Assembly: GCF_954871325.1 (NCBI RefSeq)
Contig: NC_088776.1
Coordinates: forward strand, 55,260,569 to 55,324,568
DNA: 64,000 nt
Direction: 5' to 3'
Source: Gordionus sp. m RMFG-2023
Taxonomy: Eukaryota; Nematomorpha; Gordioida; Chordodea; Parachordodidae
Shown in pieces: positions 24,848 through 37,878 of the stretch (the first letter of the stretch is position 1; every line of letters begins with the position of its first letter). The translations under genes were made by a program, and so were the position numbers. The notes under the pieces were generated by a model, which worked only from the letters and a program-made list of their open reading frames with translations, ran no database searches and was not told the DNA's origin.

Positions 24848-25605
24848 ATGTTACAAGAAAAGGTATAGTTTTAAAAAAAATTAATTATATATTTATCAAG
24901 ATGACACAATTAAATCAGGACAGAAAAAATGTTAATACTTTTAAAAATTTATTAAATAACTTTAAACAGTTCCTAGGTCAAGTGAAAAGTTTCATTCTAG
25001 TACCATAAAAGGTATACAATGGATTTTATTATTAAATAATATTCCTTTTTTTAGATGATGATGAAAATTTTCAGAACCAGCTATTAAAAATCTAAAGCTT
25101 AATGTGGAAAAAAATCATATGAAGGGTAGTATTTTCATATATTTAATATTAAATCCTTTTTGAAAATATCTAGTTATGAATATACTAAATTCGATAGTTG
25201 GAGAGGATTATAATTGTATAAACAAAAAAGGTATAATAAAAAAAATCTAATATACATATTTTTTTAGATGATGGAGTTAAGACACCAGAAAAAGCATCGA
25301 AAATGCTAGAGCCTGATGACATTCGACCTTTTGGTAACATTTTTAAGATTTGATAAAATCAATTTTTTAATTTAATAGGTGCCCTGCCGGAGAGGACGGG
25401 CATGGCTCAAAATGCCGTTTATGGTACAGAGGTGGAGATAGTTGCAATGACAACTATGCTCAAGACAAATATTTTAATACATACTATTTATAAATGGGCA
25501 TACTATATGCCCATTAAAAAATTAAGTAATATTAAAAAATTTAATGTAAATATTTATTTAATAAATCATAGCGAACATATTGATCGCATAATTAATTTTA
25601 ATTAA
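24848..25605 (+). pseudogene. Small exons ending in OTU-like cysteine protease fragment
   Basis: Three short blocks after T-rich ag acceptors (about 24848, 25053, 25267), the third encoding KTPEKASKMLEPDDIRPFG, lead to 25378-25605. That block has VYGTEVEIVAMTTMLKTNIL and, near its end, NIYLINHSEHIDRI. These match the C-terminal half of OTU deubiquitinase-like domains: the G-x-E-hydrophobic helix and the final strand with the catalytic histidine. The N-terminal D-G-x-C box is not visible. OTU proteases are known passengers of some MULEs. Family assignment is inference from these two motifs. Confidence 0.5.
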
Positions 25606-26289
25606 TATTTATATAGCATATATTATTTATATCGCATATATTATTAATTGATTTTTTTATCTTTATATTTACAAATTAAATAAAGGATTTTAATAAATTA
25701 TTCTGAAAATTGTTTCTAACTTTGAGCAGTAACGTGATAATAGATAGTGCAAGATTTATATGTTAATCTTTGATATTTTCGAATTAAACCTTAAATAAAT
25801 ATATAAATTTTTAACACTTAATATTAAATCTAATAATTTCTAAAGAGAATAAGGCAAAATTGCCTTAAATATCATAGGACATAGAAAAAATAATATTTAT
25901 TATTCATACGTCAGTTATAAATGCCAATTGACTAAATTTATTATATTTATATGTCAGTCATAAACGTCAATATCACTAAAAATGTAATATTTAATATATG
26001 CACGTCAGTCATAAACGTCAATATCACTAAATATTGGAGTATTTTTAAAACATTACACCGGTATTAAGTGTTTCAATAATTTATTAAATTGATTTTCTTT
26101 ACAATAATCGCAAACTTTTCTCCAAAAATAATATTACCTAATGGAAGGAAAGTTCTTCTTTGCCAAAAATTATAGTTATAATAATTTTCCCTTCTCCTTG
26201 AATCGACTCCCTCTTTATCTAATAAAGAAAGGCTTAAATTCTTTTTCATTTATGAAAAGTACATAATAAAAAGTAAATAATATATTTCT

Positions 26290-28103
26290 CAGTGGCGTCT
26301 CTAGCCTTTACAATCTCAGGGGGCTCAACTAAAAAAAATTTATGGGGGGCTTCGCCCCCCATACCCTCCAATTTGCGGGCCTTCGGCCGGGTTTAATATT
26401 AATATATTATACTTTTTTTAAATTAGTTAACTCTGAACAATTATTCTGATTTTCATATTTTGTCATTTATTATATTATGCATATAAAATAAACTGGCATA
26501 TAAAAACATAATGCAATAATATAATTCTTAGCAACTTACATTGACAAAAGGTTATCAAACTAGTATAACTCTCTGCTACCATTTTAGACAATGTTTTATA
26601 CAATAAACTAATAAGGAAAATTTTTATAGGCCTCTACCAAATCAACAATTTTTGAAGAAAAGAGTATAAACGACTAACCCAAATCATAAAACTATATGGT
26701 GGTTAGAGCTTCCTTTTAGATGACATGATGGAAGCTAGATAAGTAATCGAGAAAATTATCGTGAGATATTAAATTTCTAAAAGATTATCTTCCATTTTAA
26801 ATGATATATAAACGACTACACAGTTGACCATTATTGTTTATCTAAAATATGCAATCATATTCTCTTAGCCGTTGGTGTAATAATCTTAAATTACATAGCA
26901 ACACAAATAAATATACACTGGTTAGTTTGCAGTAATATCCATGACACTCACGATGTAAACTTATATCAGAATTTATTATGTTGGATAAATTGATAAAATA
27001 AAAACACTAAAAATTTTGAAAGAAATAATTGTGCAAATATATTGCAGCCTGGAGTTATTTACACATTCCAATGCCTTATTAGAAATGAAACATTTTCTAA
27101 TTATAAAATAAGACCAGAATGATATGATGAAACAATTAAGATTTTATATATTGTCGATATAATATCTTAAAATAACAGTAGTTTGTAATAATATCAAAAA
27201 TATACTTGTATTAAAAATTTAATTCAAAACTGTTTTTCGAAAAAGAAAAAAAAGAAAAGAAAAAATATCAAATTTATTACATATATTGCAGGATGAATCA
27301 TAAAATGCTTAATTTTTAAAATTATTTATAACTAAATAGATGGCGTTAAATTCTTAAATGCATATTGTTAGTATATTTATTATCACCACCATTTATTAGT
27401 AAAATTTATTATAATATTAACTTAATATATTATATAGTTGTCAAATACGTCTATAAAAGTGACATTTTATCTAATATTTTATAACCAACTGTATATAGTA
27501 GAGGATTATAAACTATATCTTTATTTATTTACTTTTTATAAAGTAATCTCTTATACTTATTTGGATCTTGAAAATATTTTTAGGAATAGGTATGATAATT
27601 ATATTTAAAAATAAATATACAGTTGATTAGTCATTTTGAACTCGGCTAATTACAATATTTTTTGTTAATTTTGAAATAATATATGATTATATTTATTTAA
27701 CTAGGGTTATATATTAATTTAAATAATAAAAGTCAATTAAACTTCAACTGTTAAAGCTAAATTAATATTTAGTTAGTTATTGATATTATATTTTTAATAC
27801 AGAATTTGATTGCAAGCTGACATAGTGATATAATTTATATGTATTAATCTAATCTAATAATTAAAATAGTATTCATTTAATAAAAATTTAAATAGTCTTA
27901 TTAATTTCTAAATAATAAAATTAAATCTATATATTACTTAATGGAATTATAAAAGAAATCATTCAGGGAGCTATCAAAAAAATTTTTTTTAGTTCAAGGG
28001 GATATTAAGGAGCCATTAAAAAAAATTTTTGCTTCAGGGGGCTCTTCAAATTTTTCAGGGGGCTCGAGCCCCTGTGCTTCCTCCCCTCCTAGCGACGCCA
28101 CTG
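26290..28103. mobile_element. 1.8-kb hAT-type non-autonomous element, copy 1
   Basis: Starts cagtggcgtctctagccttt, ends ctcctagcgacgccactg. A perfect 8-bp direct repeat atatttct lies at 26282-26289 and 28104-28111, so this is a hAT insertion. The interior is AT-rich and non-coding; the terminal 100 bases hold GC-rich ggggggcttcgccccccata and cgggccttcggccgggttt hairpins. A second copy, inverted, forms 55715-59447. Confidence 0.88.
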
Positions 28104-28523
28104 ATATTTCTTGAATTATTAAAATTTTTCCCTAATGAAGTTATTAACCCTAACTTCTCATCTCTACCGAACGTAAGATTTTCAACAGTTTTTATTGCAT
28201 ACAGATTATAAGTGTGAAAATAAAATGGTAAATGTTTCATAATAAGAGCTGCCATACAAAATAGGACCATATAGGATGATCCTAAGAATATTTAGCCAGA
28301 AGCACTTGAAATTATAATCGTACGAACAATGGATCCAAATTATAAGTTGTCAATACCTATAATGATAGGAAAATCTTGTGGACAAATATTTTTGATATCA
28401 TCCAACATTAAGTTAGTTTATATTGAGCATATTTTGTCTCAATATGTCTATTTTTTTAATGGATATTTTTTAGTAATTCATTAATCTGGGCAGAAAATAT
28501 TTTGCAAATAACCTGTATCGTTT

Positions 28524-28709
28524 TTAAGTCGTAAAATCAAATCGTATATTACGAATTTGTTTGATATCCTGATTAGATCTTAGTAAATGTCTTTTGGAGA
28601 CTGATGTACTACCTTTTCCTGAATTTATAGCATGATACATATTATGGTATGACAATAAATCCTGAGTAGTTTCTGTTGTTTCAATGTCGAAACAACCCTG
28701 AGTATGTTC
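28524..28709 (-). other. Minus-strand open stretch, unassigned
   Basis: A 61-codon minus-strand frame with protein-like composition (TTQDLLSYHNMYHAINSG, TSVSKRHLLRSNQDIKQIRN) between two hAT insertions. A further open patch on the same strand lies at 28112-28270. It may be a relic of an older element that both hAT elements entered, or an exon. No family recognised. Confidence 0.25.
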
Positions 28710-28919
28710 CTATGCGTCATTAAAATATAAATATAGGAATGAGATGAACCAGTGGCGTAGGCATGAGGGGGGGGGGGTTAGGGATTCAACTACCCCCCCC
28801 CCCCCCCCCCCTATAAAAATTTTTTTTAATTTAAATTTGAAATTTTTTTAATAAACGCTTGATTTTTATGTTTTAAATTTATTATAAATAATAATAGATA
28901 TACACATTTGATTATTTTT

Positions 28920-29892
28920 ATATTTATTTTTGGTTTGCAGTTATTTCACACCACCCAAAAAAGGGTATTTATTCAAACGTAATATTGACTCAAAAAATCA
29001 AAAAAAACTAAAAAGATTTTGTCCAACCAGATTCATCGAAAAACAAGAGTCGGTGAAACTCTTTATTGAACTATATGATGTTGTCTTCGCAGTACTAGAA
29101 TATCAAGCAAGGAAAAAGATTCAGCAGATGCCGAAAATCTTTTGCAGGCTATTATTAAGCCACAGTTTTTAATTTCAAATGTGTTTATTTTTTATTTAAT
29201 TATACATATGATTTTAGCAAAATGCTACAAAAAATTGATTTGGATTTAAGGGTATTTATGAATAGAGCAAAGGATATTGTCGAAATATTAACAAATATCA
29301 AAGATAATGTGGATGAAAAATTTCATGAAATATATGAAAAAGTAAAGGAGATTGTTAATATGTTTGGAATTGAAATTTTTAAACCTACAGTAGTCTCTAG
29401 ACAATCCAATCGATCAAATATTGATGCATCTACGATTGAGGATTTTTATAAAATAAACATTTTTATATTAAAAGAAAGATTTATTAGTCATAATTATATT
29501 TTAATAAGCTTTTATTATCTTTTGCTAGAGTCTAAACTATTGATTACACTTGAAGATATTGAAAAAATCTCAGAGTTTTATGCTGATAATTTAGTAGGTT
29601 CATATGATAAGTTACTTTGTGATGTCGAATTTTAGTATCTGCAGGCCCTTTCCAGTGTAATTACATTTTAGATTCCGTGCCTTATATCAAAACATTATTA
29701 ATTATTTTAGCTACCTTGCCAATTAGTACCTGCACTAATGAAAGGTCTTTTTTAACTTTAAAAAGGTTAAAAACCTATTTAAGAAACACAACCGGTGAAA
29801 AACGTTTAAATGGATTAGCCCTATTGAATATTTATAAGGAGATTATTTTAAATAAAAATTTGATTCTAGATGAATTAGCAAAATCTCAGTGA
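28920..29892 (+). pseudogene. hAT transposase C-terminal part (ZMYM1-like)
   Basis: Three blocks in order. Block 1 is 28930-29172, with KLKRFCPTRFIEKQESVKLF, the hAT C-P-T-R-W region. Block 2 is 29222-29635, with VSRQSNRSNIDASTIEDFYK and LEDIEKISEFYADNL. Block 3 is 29677-29892, with ILATLPISTCTNERSFLTLK and RLKTYLRNTTGEKRLNGLAL, the hAT dimerisation domain in nearly consensus form. An in-frame stop separates blocks 2 and 3 near 29633 and a short AT-rich gap separates blocks 1 and 2. The N-terminal half of the transposase, including the first catalytic aspartate, is not present. Confidence 0.85.
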
Positions 29893-30204
29893 AAAGTAGA
29901 TCTCTCTTTTTAAATTCAAATCAAAAAATAGCAATAAAATTTTAGTTTTAATATATAATCAATTTTTTTTTGTAAAAAAAGTATTATTTATAAGATAATA
30001 TCATCATATTATTTTAAATACCATTATTTGCATAAGAATTACACATATTTTATATAATTGTAAAAAATTACTTTTTTTTAAATAGAGTCATTAAAATCTG
30101 TATTATATAAAATATCAACATTTTGAAAATATTTTAATTAATAAAAATATATATGTCGTAATTTTTAAAGGGATCATGACTATCCGGGATTTTCACGGGA
30201 TTTA

Positions 30205-30492
30205 GGCTGCATTCATAATGGAGACTGATCCGTTTTTACATCCGTTCCGTCAAAAGTCAAACTCATTAAAAATGATATAAATGTTCATGACTATAAAAAA
30301 ATTGTAAGTAACGTTATAACGCTCTATAAGATTTGCCGGATCAAAAAGTCAAAATGTTTTGACTTCAAAATTTGCCGGATCCATTTTTAAGACGGAAGGT
30401 ATCGGAACGGACGCACTATGAACATATATATCATTTTTAATGAGATTGACTTTTGACGGAACGGAGGATCCGTCTCCACTATGAATGCAGCC
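30205..30492. mobile_element. PIF/Harbinger-type MITE
   Basis: Inverted ends ggctgcattcataatggaga and its complement ctccactatgaatgcagcc. It is flanked by the 3-bp direct repeat tta (30202-30204 and 30493-30495), the target duplication of PIF/Harbinger. The inside is also nearly palindromic (tccgttccgtcaaaagtcaa against ttgacttttgacggaacgga). It is inserted in the left terminal repeat of the Ginger-like element. Confidence 0.82.
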
Positions 30493-30654
30493 TTAAAAGG
30501 ATAACTAAAAAAATAGGGTTTTAAATTAAGGAATGATAATACGGGATTATCACGTTTTAATTAGATAGGAATCTTATTTTAAAAGCGTTTTCCACGAGTT
30601 TCGTTGCGTTTTTTAATTTTCAATGTTTTTTTGGCTTTATGATATAAGATATGT

Positions 30655-31730
30655 CTAGTATAGGGTATCAAGCGATAGCTAATCAAAAGATCTATTCAAC
30701 TGAAGGTCAATCTCTGCCCCATAATGGGCGGTCTAGGGGGTAGGGGGGGGGGGTGTAAAAAATATTTTTTTATAATGGGTATCAATCGATAGCTAATCAA
30801 AGAATCTATTTAACTGGAGGTCAATCTCTGCCCCATAATGGGTGGTCTAAAGGGGTAGGGGTAAGGGTTGGGGTGTAAAAAATATTTTTTAAAATATGGT
30901 TATCAATCGATAGCTAATTAAAAGATTTATTCAACTGGAGGTCAGTCTCTGCCCCATAATGGGCGGTCTAGGGGGTAGGGGTAGGGGCGTGTAAAAAATA
31001 ATTTTTTTTGATATGGGTATCAATCGATAGCTAATCAAAAGATCTATTCAACTGGAGGTCAATCTCTGCCCCATAATGAGCGGTCTAAGGGGGTAAGAGT
31101 GGGGGGTGTAAAAAATAATTTTTTTGATATGGGTATCAATCGATAGCTAATCAAAAGATCTATTCAACTGGAGGTCAATCTCTGCCCCATAATGGCGGTC
31201 TAGGGTGATAGGGGTAGGGGGGTGTAAAAATTTTTTTTTGATATGGGTATCAATCGATAGCTAATTAAAAGATCTATTCAACTGGAGGTCAATCTCTGCC
31301 CCATAATGGGTGGTCTAAAGGGGTAGGGGTAAGGGGGGGGTGTAAAAAATATTTTTTTAAATATGGGTATCAATCGATAGCTAATTAAAAGATCTATTCA
31401 ACTGGAGGTCAATCTCTGCCCCATAATGGGCGGTCTAGGGGGTAGGGGTAGGGGGCGAGGTGTAAAAAATAATTTTTTTGATATGGGTATCAATCGATAG
31501 CTAAGCAAAAGATCTATTCAACTGGAGGTCAATTTCTGTCCCATAATAGGAGGTCTAGGGGGTGGGGTGGGGGGTGGTAAATAATATTTTTTTTTGATAT
31601 GGGTATCAATCGATGGCTAATCAAAAGATCTATTCAACTGAAAGTCAATGTCTGCCCCATAATAGGCGGTCTAGGGGGTGGGGAGGGGGGTGTAAAAATA
31701 TTTTTTTTTGATATGGGTATCAAATAAAAG
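30655..31730 (+). repeat. Minisatellite array, about 9 copies of a 114-121 bp unit
   Basis: Each unit reads gatatgggtatcaatcgata, then gctaatcaaaagatctattc, then tctgccccataatgggcggt, then a G-rich tract and a taaaaaatattttttt stretch. Unit starts are near 30666, 30780, 30901, 31019, 31134, 31248, 31368, 31488 and 31604. Length differences sit mainly in the G-rich tract. Diverged units continue to about 32060. The reverse-complement array is at 37503-37975. Confidence 0.9.
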
Positions 31731-32400
31731 CTAATTTAAATATCTTTTAACTCCAAGCATTCATTCTTGGTCTTGATGAGTATGACTTGGTCTGGGGGGT
31801 GGATGAAGAGAGAAGGGGAGGGGTAAAAAAATAAGTTTTTTGATATGGTATCAAATAAGAGGTAATTAATATATATTTTTATTGTAATAATAATAATCAC
31901 TTTAAGCGGGCGGATCTAGGTTTTGGGGGGTCAGGTATATTTTTATCAACATAAATTATCGATATAGGTATCAAATAAAAGCTAATTTAAATTTCTTTTA
32001 ATGCATTCATTTTTGGTCTTGATGGGTATAACTTGGTCTGGTGGGTGGATGGAGATAAAATTAAATACAACATATTTAGACTTCAATATTAAATATCACT
32101 ATAAGCAGAGCTCATATAATGTCAATGCTTTTTAAAAACTTATTGTAACCTAATAAAATTATTTGCTCGCAGCTTATTCTAATATGTTATATATTTAACT
32201 CTCAAAATTTCTGGCTATATTTGAAACCATCGATTCACCAATTTTAAAATGACATATTAAATTTTTCTTTCTACAGTTATAAATTATTACACATCTTTAG
32301 AAGCAAATCATCCTTATTATTATATTTTTCTTCAAACCATATAATCAACACATATTTTATTTTATTTTGATAATTGAAATTTAAATATAATTTTGAACAG
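31731..32400. other. Diverged satellite units and AT-rich spacer
   Basis: 31731-32060 holds two or three strongly diverged relatives of the array unit (atcaaataaaagctaattta, cttggtctggggggtggatg). 32060-32400 is AT-rich without recognisable features, before the C-terminal coding remains of the Ginger-like element. Confidence 0.5.
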
Positions 32401-35400
32401 TTATTTATTATTACAAGTAATATTTAAATGACATTTTGTGGAACAATTAATCCCATTTTTAAAACATTGGCATCTCTTATTGTTGCAACTTTTTTGGCAA
32501 TTGCAAATTGCTTTACAATTACCATAAGAAGATTCACTTCTTGATGCTGTTATTATGGAAATAGTCTTATCAGGAATGGTTAAATTGGGAAATTTTATTG
32601 ATTTATGAACACTCGTTTTTAAAAATGGTGAATCAATTTTTCCCCCAACCCATAGTTTATCGCCCTCCATTTGGATAATTTTGGCCTCAATATTTTTGGG
32701 GCATATATTAGATCTATCATTTTTATTTATTGGGATCAGTACGTGATCCCCAATGGATAATTTTATTTTTTTAATTTTATTTTTGTAAGCATTGTGTTGC
32801 TTATTCCTATCCAATAAATATGCAATAAAGGAAGGCAATCTTGCTAAAATATTTTCTATAGTATTCCCAATTGAATTAGTTGTATTTTTATCTTGCCATG
32901 CAATTGTGTTTCCTATTTTATATTTCGTTTTGTCCGAAAGAATATATTGAATATTATAATATGATTCGTATGAATTTTTCTTTTTTATTTGTGCAATAAC
33001 TATACCTTCAGGAGTATTACTACTATTCTGGTTATAAAGAAGAAATAAAGTATTTGTATATGTTGAATTTGAAACACTGGGGATATCTGGTTTAAAATAA
33101 AATATAAAAATGAAGAGTTAAATTAGTAGGCTAGAGTTAGTAAAATATTCATTAAATTTATATTCATCAGATAAAAGAATAATTTATCAAACCATTGACA
33201 TTATACGATGAACTTCAAATAGAATTTTAAATTAAACCTTTTAATTTTAAGTTTACAATATTTATTATCATTCATTTTTTACTCATTTTATCGGGATTAG
33301 AATCGATCAATAAGTTATCATTTAACGGTGAGCTTGGTGTAACACTTTGAATAAAACCTTTAAAAATTTTTAGGAGTTACTATTATATATTAATTCTGAC
33401 ATATTTTATTATTACTGATTTCATCAGGATCAGATTCTATCAATGAGTTTTCGCTTGATGATAACCTCGGAAGAGTATGAACCAAACCTTTATTGAATTA
33501 GGGGGTAAATATATTTAAATATAATGATTTTTTATTTGGAGGCTAGTGGCGATGCAGAAGTTTAAATTTTCTGAAAATTATTAATTTTTTTATAAATTTT
33601 GAATTAAACCTTTAAAAAATTTAAGAGTTACAATAATATATTTAAATCTAACATATATTATTATTACTGATTTCATCAGGATATTCTAATGAGTTTTCTC
33701 TTGATGTTAACCTCGGAAGTAGAATTAGGGGGTAAATATTTTTAAATATAAAATAATTATTTTTTATTTGGAGGCTGGTGGCGATGTGGAGATTTAAATT
33801 TTTAAAAATTATATAGCCCTTAAGAATTTTAATTATTTTTTTATAAATTTCGATATATTATTTTTTATATTGAGCCCTCTTAAATATTATAGATTTTTAC
33901 TCATTTCTTCATGATCAGAATCCACATTAACTATTTCTGGTATCACTTCCTGTTCGCTATCAACCGAATAAGGTGTTCTAGCGAAAAATACATTAAATGT
34001 GGTATTTTTAATTGTTCTAGGAAATCCTAGATTGATATTAAATACAATTTTAGGGAGCGCAGTCGCCCAATCATATTTTTTCGTTTCCAAAATGTAACCG
34101 CTTATTCGCGACTCTAAAGTTCTATTTGCTCGCTCAATTAAACCATTGGTTTCTGGGTGGTGTGGTCGCGAATGTGCGAATATTACCCCTGGAAAATCAT
34201 CCTTTAACATAGATTCAACCATTTTATCTACAAATATCTTTTTAGACAAATCAATAATTTAATTTACTTTTAAATTCTCGTCCATTGTCACTTTGTAAAA
34301 TTTTTGGAGGACCGAAAGTAAAAAACAAATTTCGTATAACCCTTACTGTTTATTCCCCTTGTTTTGATATAAGAGGCGTTGCATATGTAAATTTAGAAAA
34401 ATGGTCTTTAAAGTGAATTAATTTAAATTCTCCATCAGGAGTGCTACTAAAATCAATAAGATCCATTACAACTTGACCCCATACTGCCGTTGACTTTATA
34501 GCTTTACCAGTTGGGGCCTTCAGCAACGTCGTCTTTAATGAGCATACCTCACAATTTTTTATATAATCTTTGAGCTTATTCACTGGAACAGTTGCATATA
34601 TTGTTTCAATCGATTTGATAGTTGTGTTCACTCCTAAATTTTTGGGAAAATAAAAAGATTACTAGTGCAATTTTACGAACCGTGTTTTTTATTCGCATAA
34701 TATTTATCAATTATACTTAGTACTTGTATATTCGATTCGTTCATATTAATATTAATTTAAACAAATTTGAATAAATAATATTACAGTTAATATTCTATAA
34801 ATTTTGAAATACTACTAGAATAAATATAGTATTTATTTTCAAACGAGAATATATTATTGTCATAAAAATAACAATACACATACATTTTAAAGAAATAAAC
34901 ATTAAGTATAAAAATAAATTGCATTCAGCTAATATTATTAGCGCTACACGCACTATCATAATAATATTTTTAAAAAATTAAAGTTTAAGCTAATATTTTC
35001 TATTTTACATGTCAATAAGAACACATGTTGAACCAATTTATAACATGGTTCAGTTGAATTCAAGTTATTAGGCCAAAATTTTAAAACGGTAAGTTGAGTT
35101 TGTTTTTACATTTCATTTTGGTAATGATGATAATCTATTATATTGATAAAACTAATTTACATATATCATTTTATTAGTAATATTTCTTCAAAAATTAAAC
35201 TAGTTCCCTCGAAATAAAAAAAATCTTCATTTCTTTTTTTAATTATAGATTTTTTGTTGATTTAAAATTTGTCACTTTTTATTATTATTTTTTTAAAAAT
35301 TATATTTCAATTCATCCGCAAATTCTGTCAACACATTCCTATAAGATCTTATTTTATTCCTACAATACGAGGTATACCCTTTTATTTTATTTTTTTAAAA

Positions 35401-36269
35401 TGATTTTTACACTATATTTTTATAATTCAGCATAAGAGTGATAGGGGCCCGTTAATTTCCCGAACCATTTTTGAAATAAATCATGTATCTTCATTCTGGT
35501 TTGGGGAAATTGATATTATTTTTTGTTTCGTTTCGGTTTATATAAGTTTATTTATATAGAAAAAATAAAAACCGAATAAAACTAAAAAACATAAGCTGAA
35601 TTTCCTTATATTTTAGTATAAAACTTGAAGAGAAATAACAAATGTAATACCCATTTCTTTTTTAATTTTTAATACTATAAATAAATAAAATTTAAAAACC
35701 TAAGGGTGTGTCTAAGTTCGACTCATTTTGATACTTATTTCTGTTTAGCCTAGGCTAGATAGCTTTTGAACTAGGAAACTCTATTTTGGTATGTTTAGTA
35801 TTTCATGGCATTGTTATTTTTCATATTTTTTTTGTGTTTTTCGATTTGTTTCTTTCGTTTTTTTGTTTATATCTTACTTTTGAAGCTGTTTAGACGAAGC
35901 TATTATAGCTATCCAAACAGTCGGCTGTTTACCAATAAGTCGAACCAGGACATTTAGATATTAATAAAGTTTCTCTTCCTTTTCGATTAAATTATAACCA
36001 TGCGCAGAAAGTAAAATATTTTCCAAGATCCGACGCAACCAGTTTTTCCCTTAAATTCCTAATCCGAACATAATTGACAAAATAGATTTACCCTAAAATA
36101 TTTTTTTTTTTGTATATTATTAAAAAATATCTAATTGAAAAATTATTCTTATAATCTTTAAAAAAAATTGTAAAATAATCTTAAATGAAAATTGTAAAAT
36201 TATCTAACATTCAAATTATAAAATAATATACAATGAAACCATGATTTAATGACATTTGCAAAATCCTGG

Positions 36270-36660
36270 TACGCCTCCAGCCCTGCCTGGTGTTATTTTT
36301 ACAAAACAATTTAGGTTCGGGCTGGGTAAGGCCTAATATTTTTAAAAAAAATTCTGGCTGGGTCGGACTGTTATCATTCAATTTTATGAAATAAATGATA
36401 TATTTTAAAATTCTTGCAAGAAATAAGACGCAATATTTTTTATTTGTGGATTTTTTTTTACATTTAAAAAATTATTAATGTTTTCTATATTTAAATAAAT
36501 TCGGACCGAGCCAGGCGGACAAATAATTTTTATATAGGGTCACAATTTTTGGGAAAAATATAAGAAAAAATTAAAGATCGGGCAGGGTGGAACAAATTTT
36601 TTAAAATAAATTTCGGGCCGGGTCCTGCTTAAAAAATTAATCCCTATGCAGATCCCTAAT
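36270..36660. repeat. GGGCC-rich MITE-like repeat inside the Ginger-like element
   Basis: Runs from about cctccagccctgcctggtgt through aggttcgggctgggtaaggc and gggccgggtcctgcttaaaa to cctatgcagatccctaattg. Same composition and word pattern as 5374-5596 and 56572-56890. Ends are not exact and no target duplication was seen. Confidence 0.5.
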
Positions 36661-37502
36661 TGATATCATTTATTAAATTTAAAATTGTACAAAAAAACCC
36701 ACATGGAAAAATAAATTTCAGACAACCCGAAATAAAAAATAATCACAAATTGACAGGTTGGGTCGGGTTTGGCTAATATCAAATAAACTACAAAATAGTA
36801 TATGAAAATAGAATAATATTCGATTTTTTAACTATGAGAATAATACTAGTGAATATTTATTTAAATGAAGTTATTGGAATACAAATAAAAGTATATATTA
36901 TAATTTGAATCGTTAGAAGCACGCGCACTAGTTAAGAAAAATAGTAATTCAATAAACATTTACCTGTATGATTTTTATCATTGTGATGTTTCTTAAATAT
37001 TTCATCCAATTCGGATAATATAATAATTGGCTTGTTTTTTTTCGAGCACATTATAATATTATTTTTTAAATAAAAAAGTCCTTTAATTTGAGATTTTAGT
37101 TTGGCATCTATTCCAGGAATGATTGTATAGTTGTTAGTCATTAGAATTTTTTTATAAATTTGATATTGGGTTTGATTTTCAGGCATAACTAATTGGGGGA
37201 TTATTAAAAATGATAATATTTTGAATTTATTAATATATAAAAAAGAAATTTGAAATTAAGTAAAAAAAATATTCTAAATCTTCACTCCCCCCCCCCCCCC
37301 CTTTTTATAATTTTTTTATCTTTTCCTTTTTTTTGATGATAAAAAAATTTTTTCTTGGAAATATATTTTTAGAAAATATTCCAAAATTGAAAGAATATGT
37401 TTGTTAGTATTTTTATCATTAATCATTTCCTTAAAAAATAACAGATATCCTCCCATATATAATTTTTATATTAAATAAAATGGAAATGACATTTAATAAT
37501 AT

Positions 37503-37842
37503 TATTAAAAATTTACCCCCGACCATCCATTATGGGACAGAGATTGACCTGCAGTTGAATAGATCTTTTGATTAGCTATCGATTGATACCCATATCAAAA
37601 AAAATTATTTTTTACCACCCCCGCCACCCCTAGACCGGGGATTATGGGGCAGAGATTGACCTTCAGTTAAATAGATTCTTTGATTAGCTATCGATTGATA
37701 CCCATTATAAAAAATTATTTTTTACACCCCCTTCTACCCCTAACCCCCTAGACCGCCCATTATGGGGCAGAGATTGACCTCCAGTTGAATAGATCTTTTG
37801 ATTAGCTATCGATTGATATCCATATCAAAAAAAATATTTATT

Positions 37843-37878
<36 letters not shown>

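Larger units (their letters stand above)
22402..26057 (+). mobile_element. Mutator-like element (MULE) with OTU-like fragment, degraded
   Basis: Inverted ends: tgtaacgttttaaaaatact at 22402 and the complement of tgtaatgttttaaaaatact ending at 26057. Inside, left to right, are an array of exon-like modules (22695-23275), a FAR1/MULE-type N-terminal block (23294-23494), a zinc-finger-like exon (VTFVKDHKNHDL near 23594-23637), a DDE transposase fragment (23701-24177), a piece of an unrelated LINE endonuclease (24297-24690), and small exons ending in an OTU-like protease C-terminal part (25395-25605). Near the right end the motif tcataaacgtcaatatcact is repeated. No 9-bp target duplication was seen, so the outer borders are those of the inverted repeats only. 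Confidence 0.7.

Noticed and set aside
22402-26057. Search for a 9-bp target duplication around the MULE.
   Set aside because: Flanks caagagaac and ccggtatta do not match, so no target duplication is claimed.
30655-31730. Considered as a CRISPR-like repeat array.
   Set aside because: Units of 114-121 bases are contiguous and similar along their whole length, with no unique spacers, in a eukaryotic transposon.
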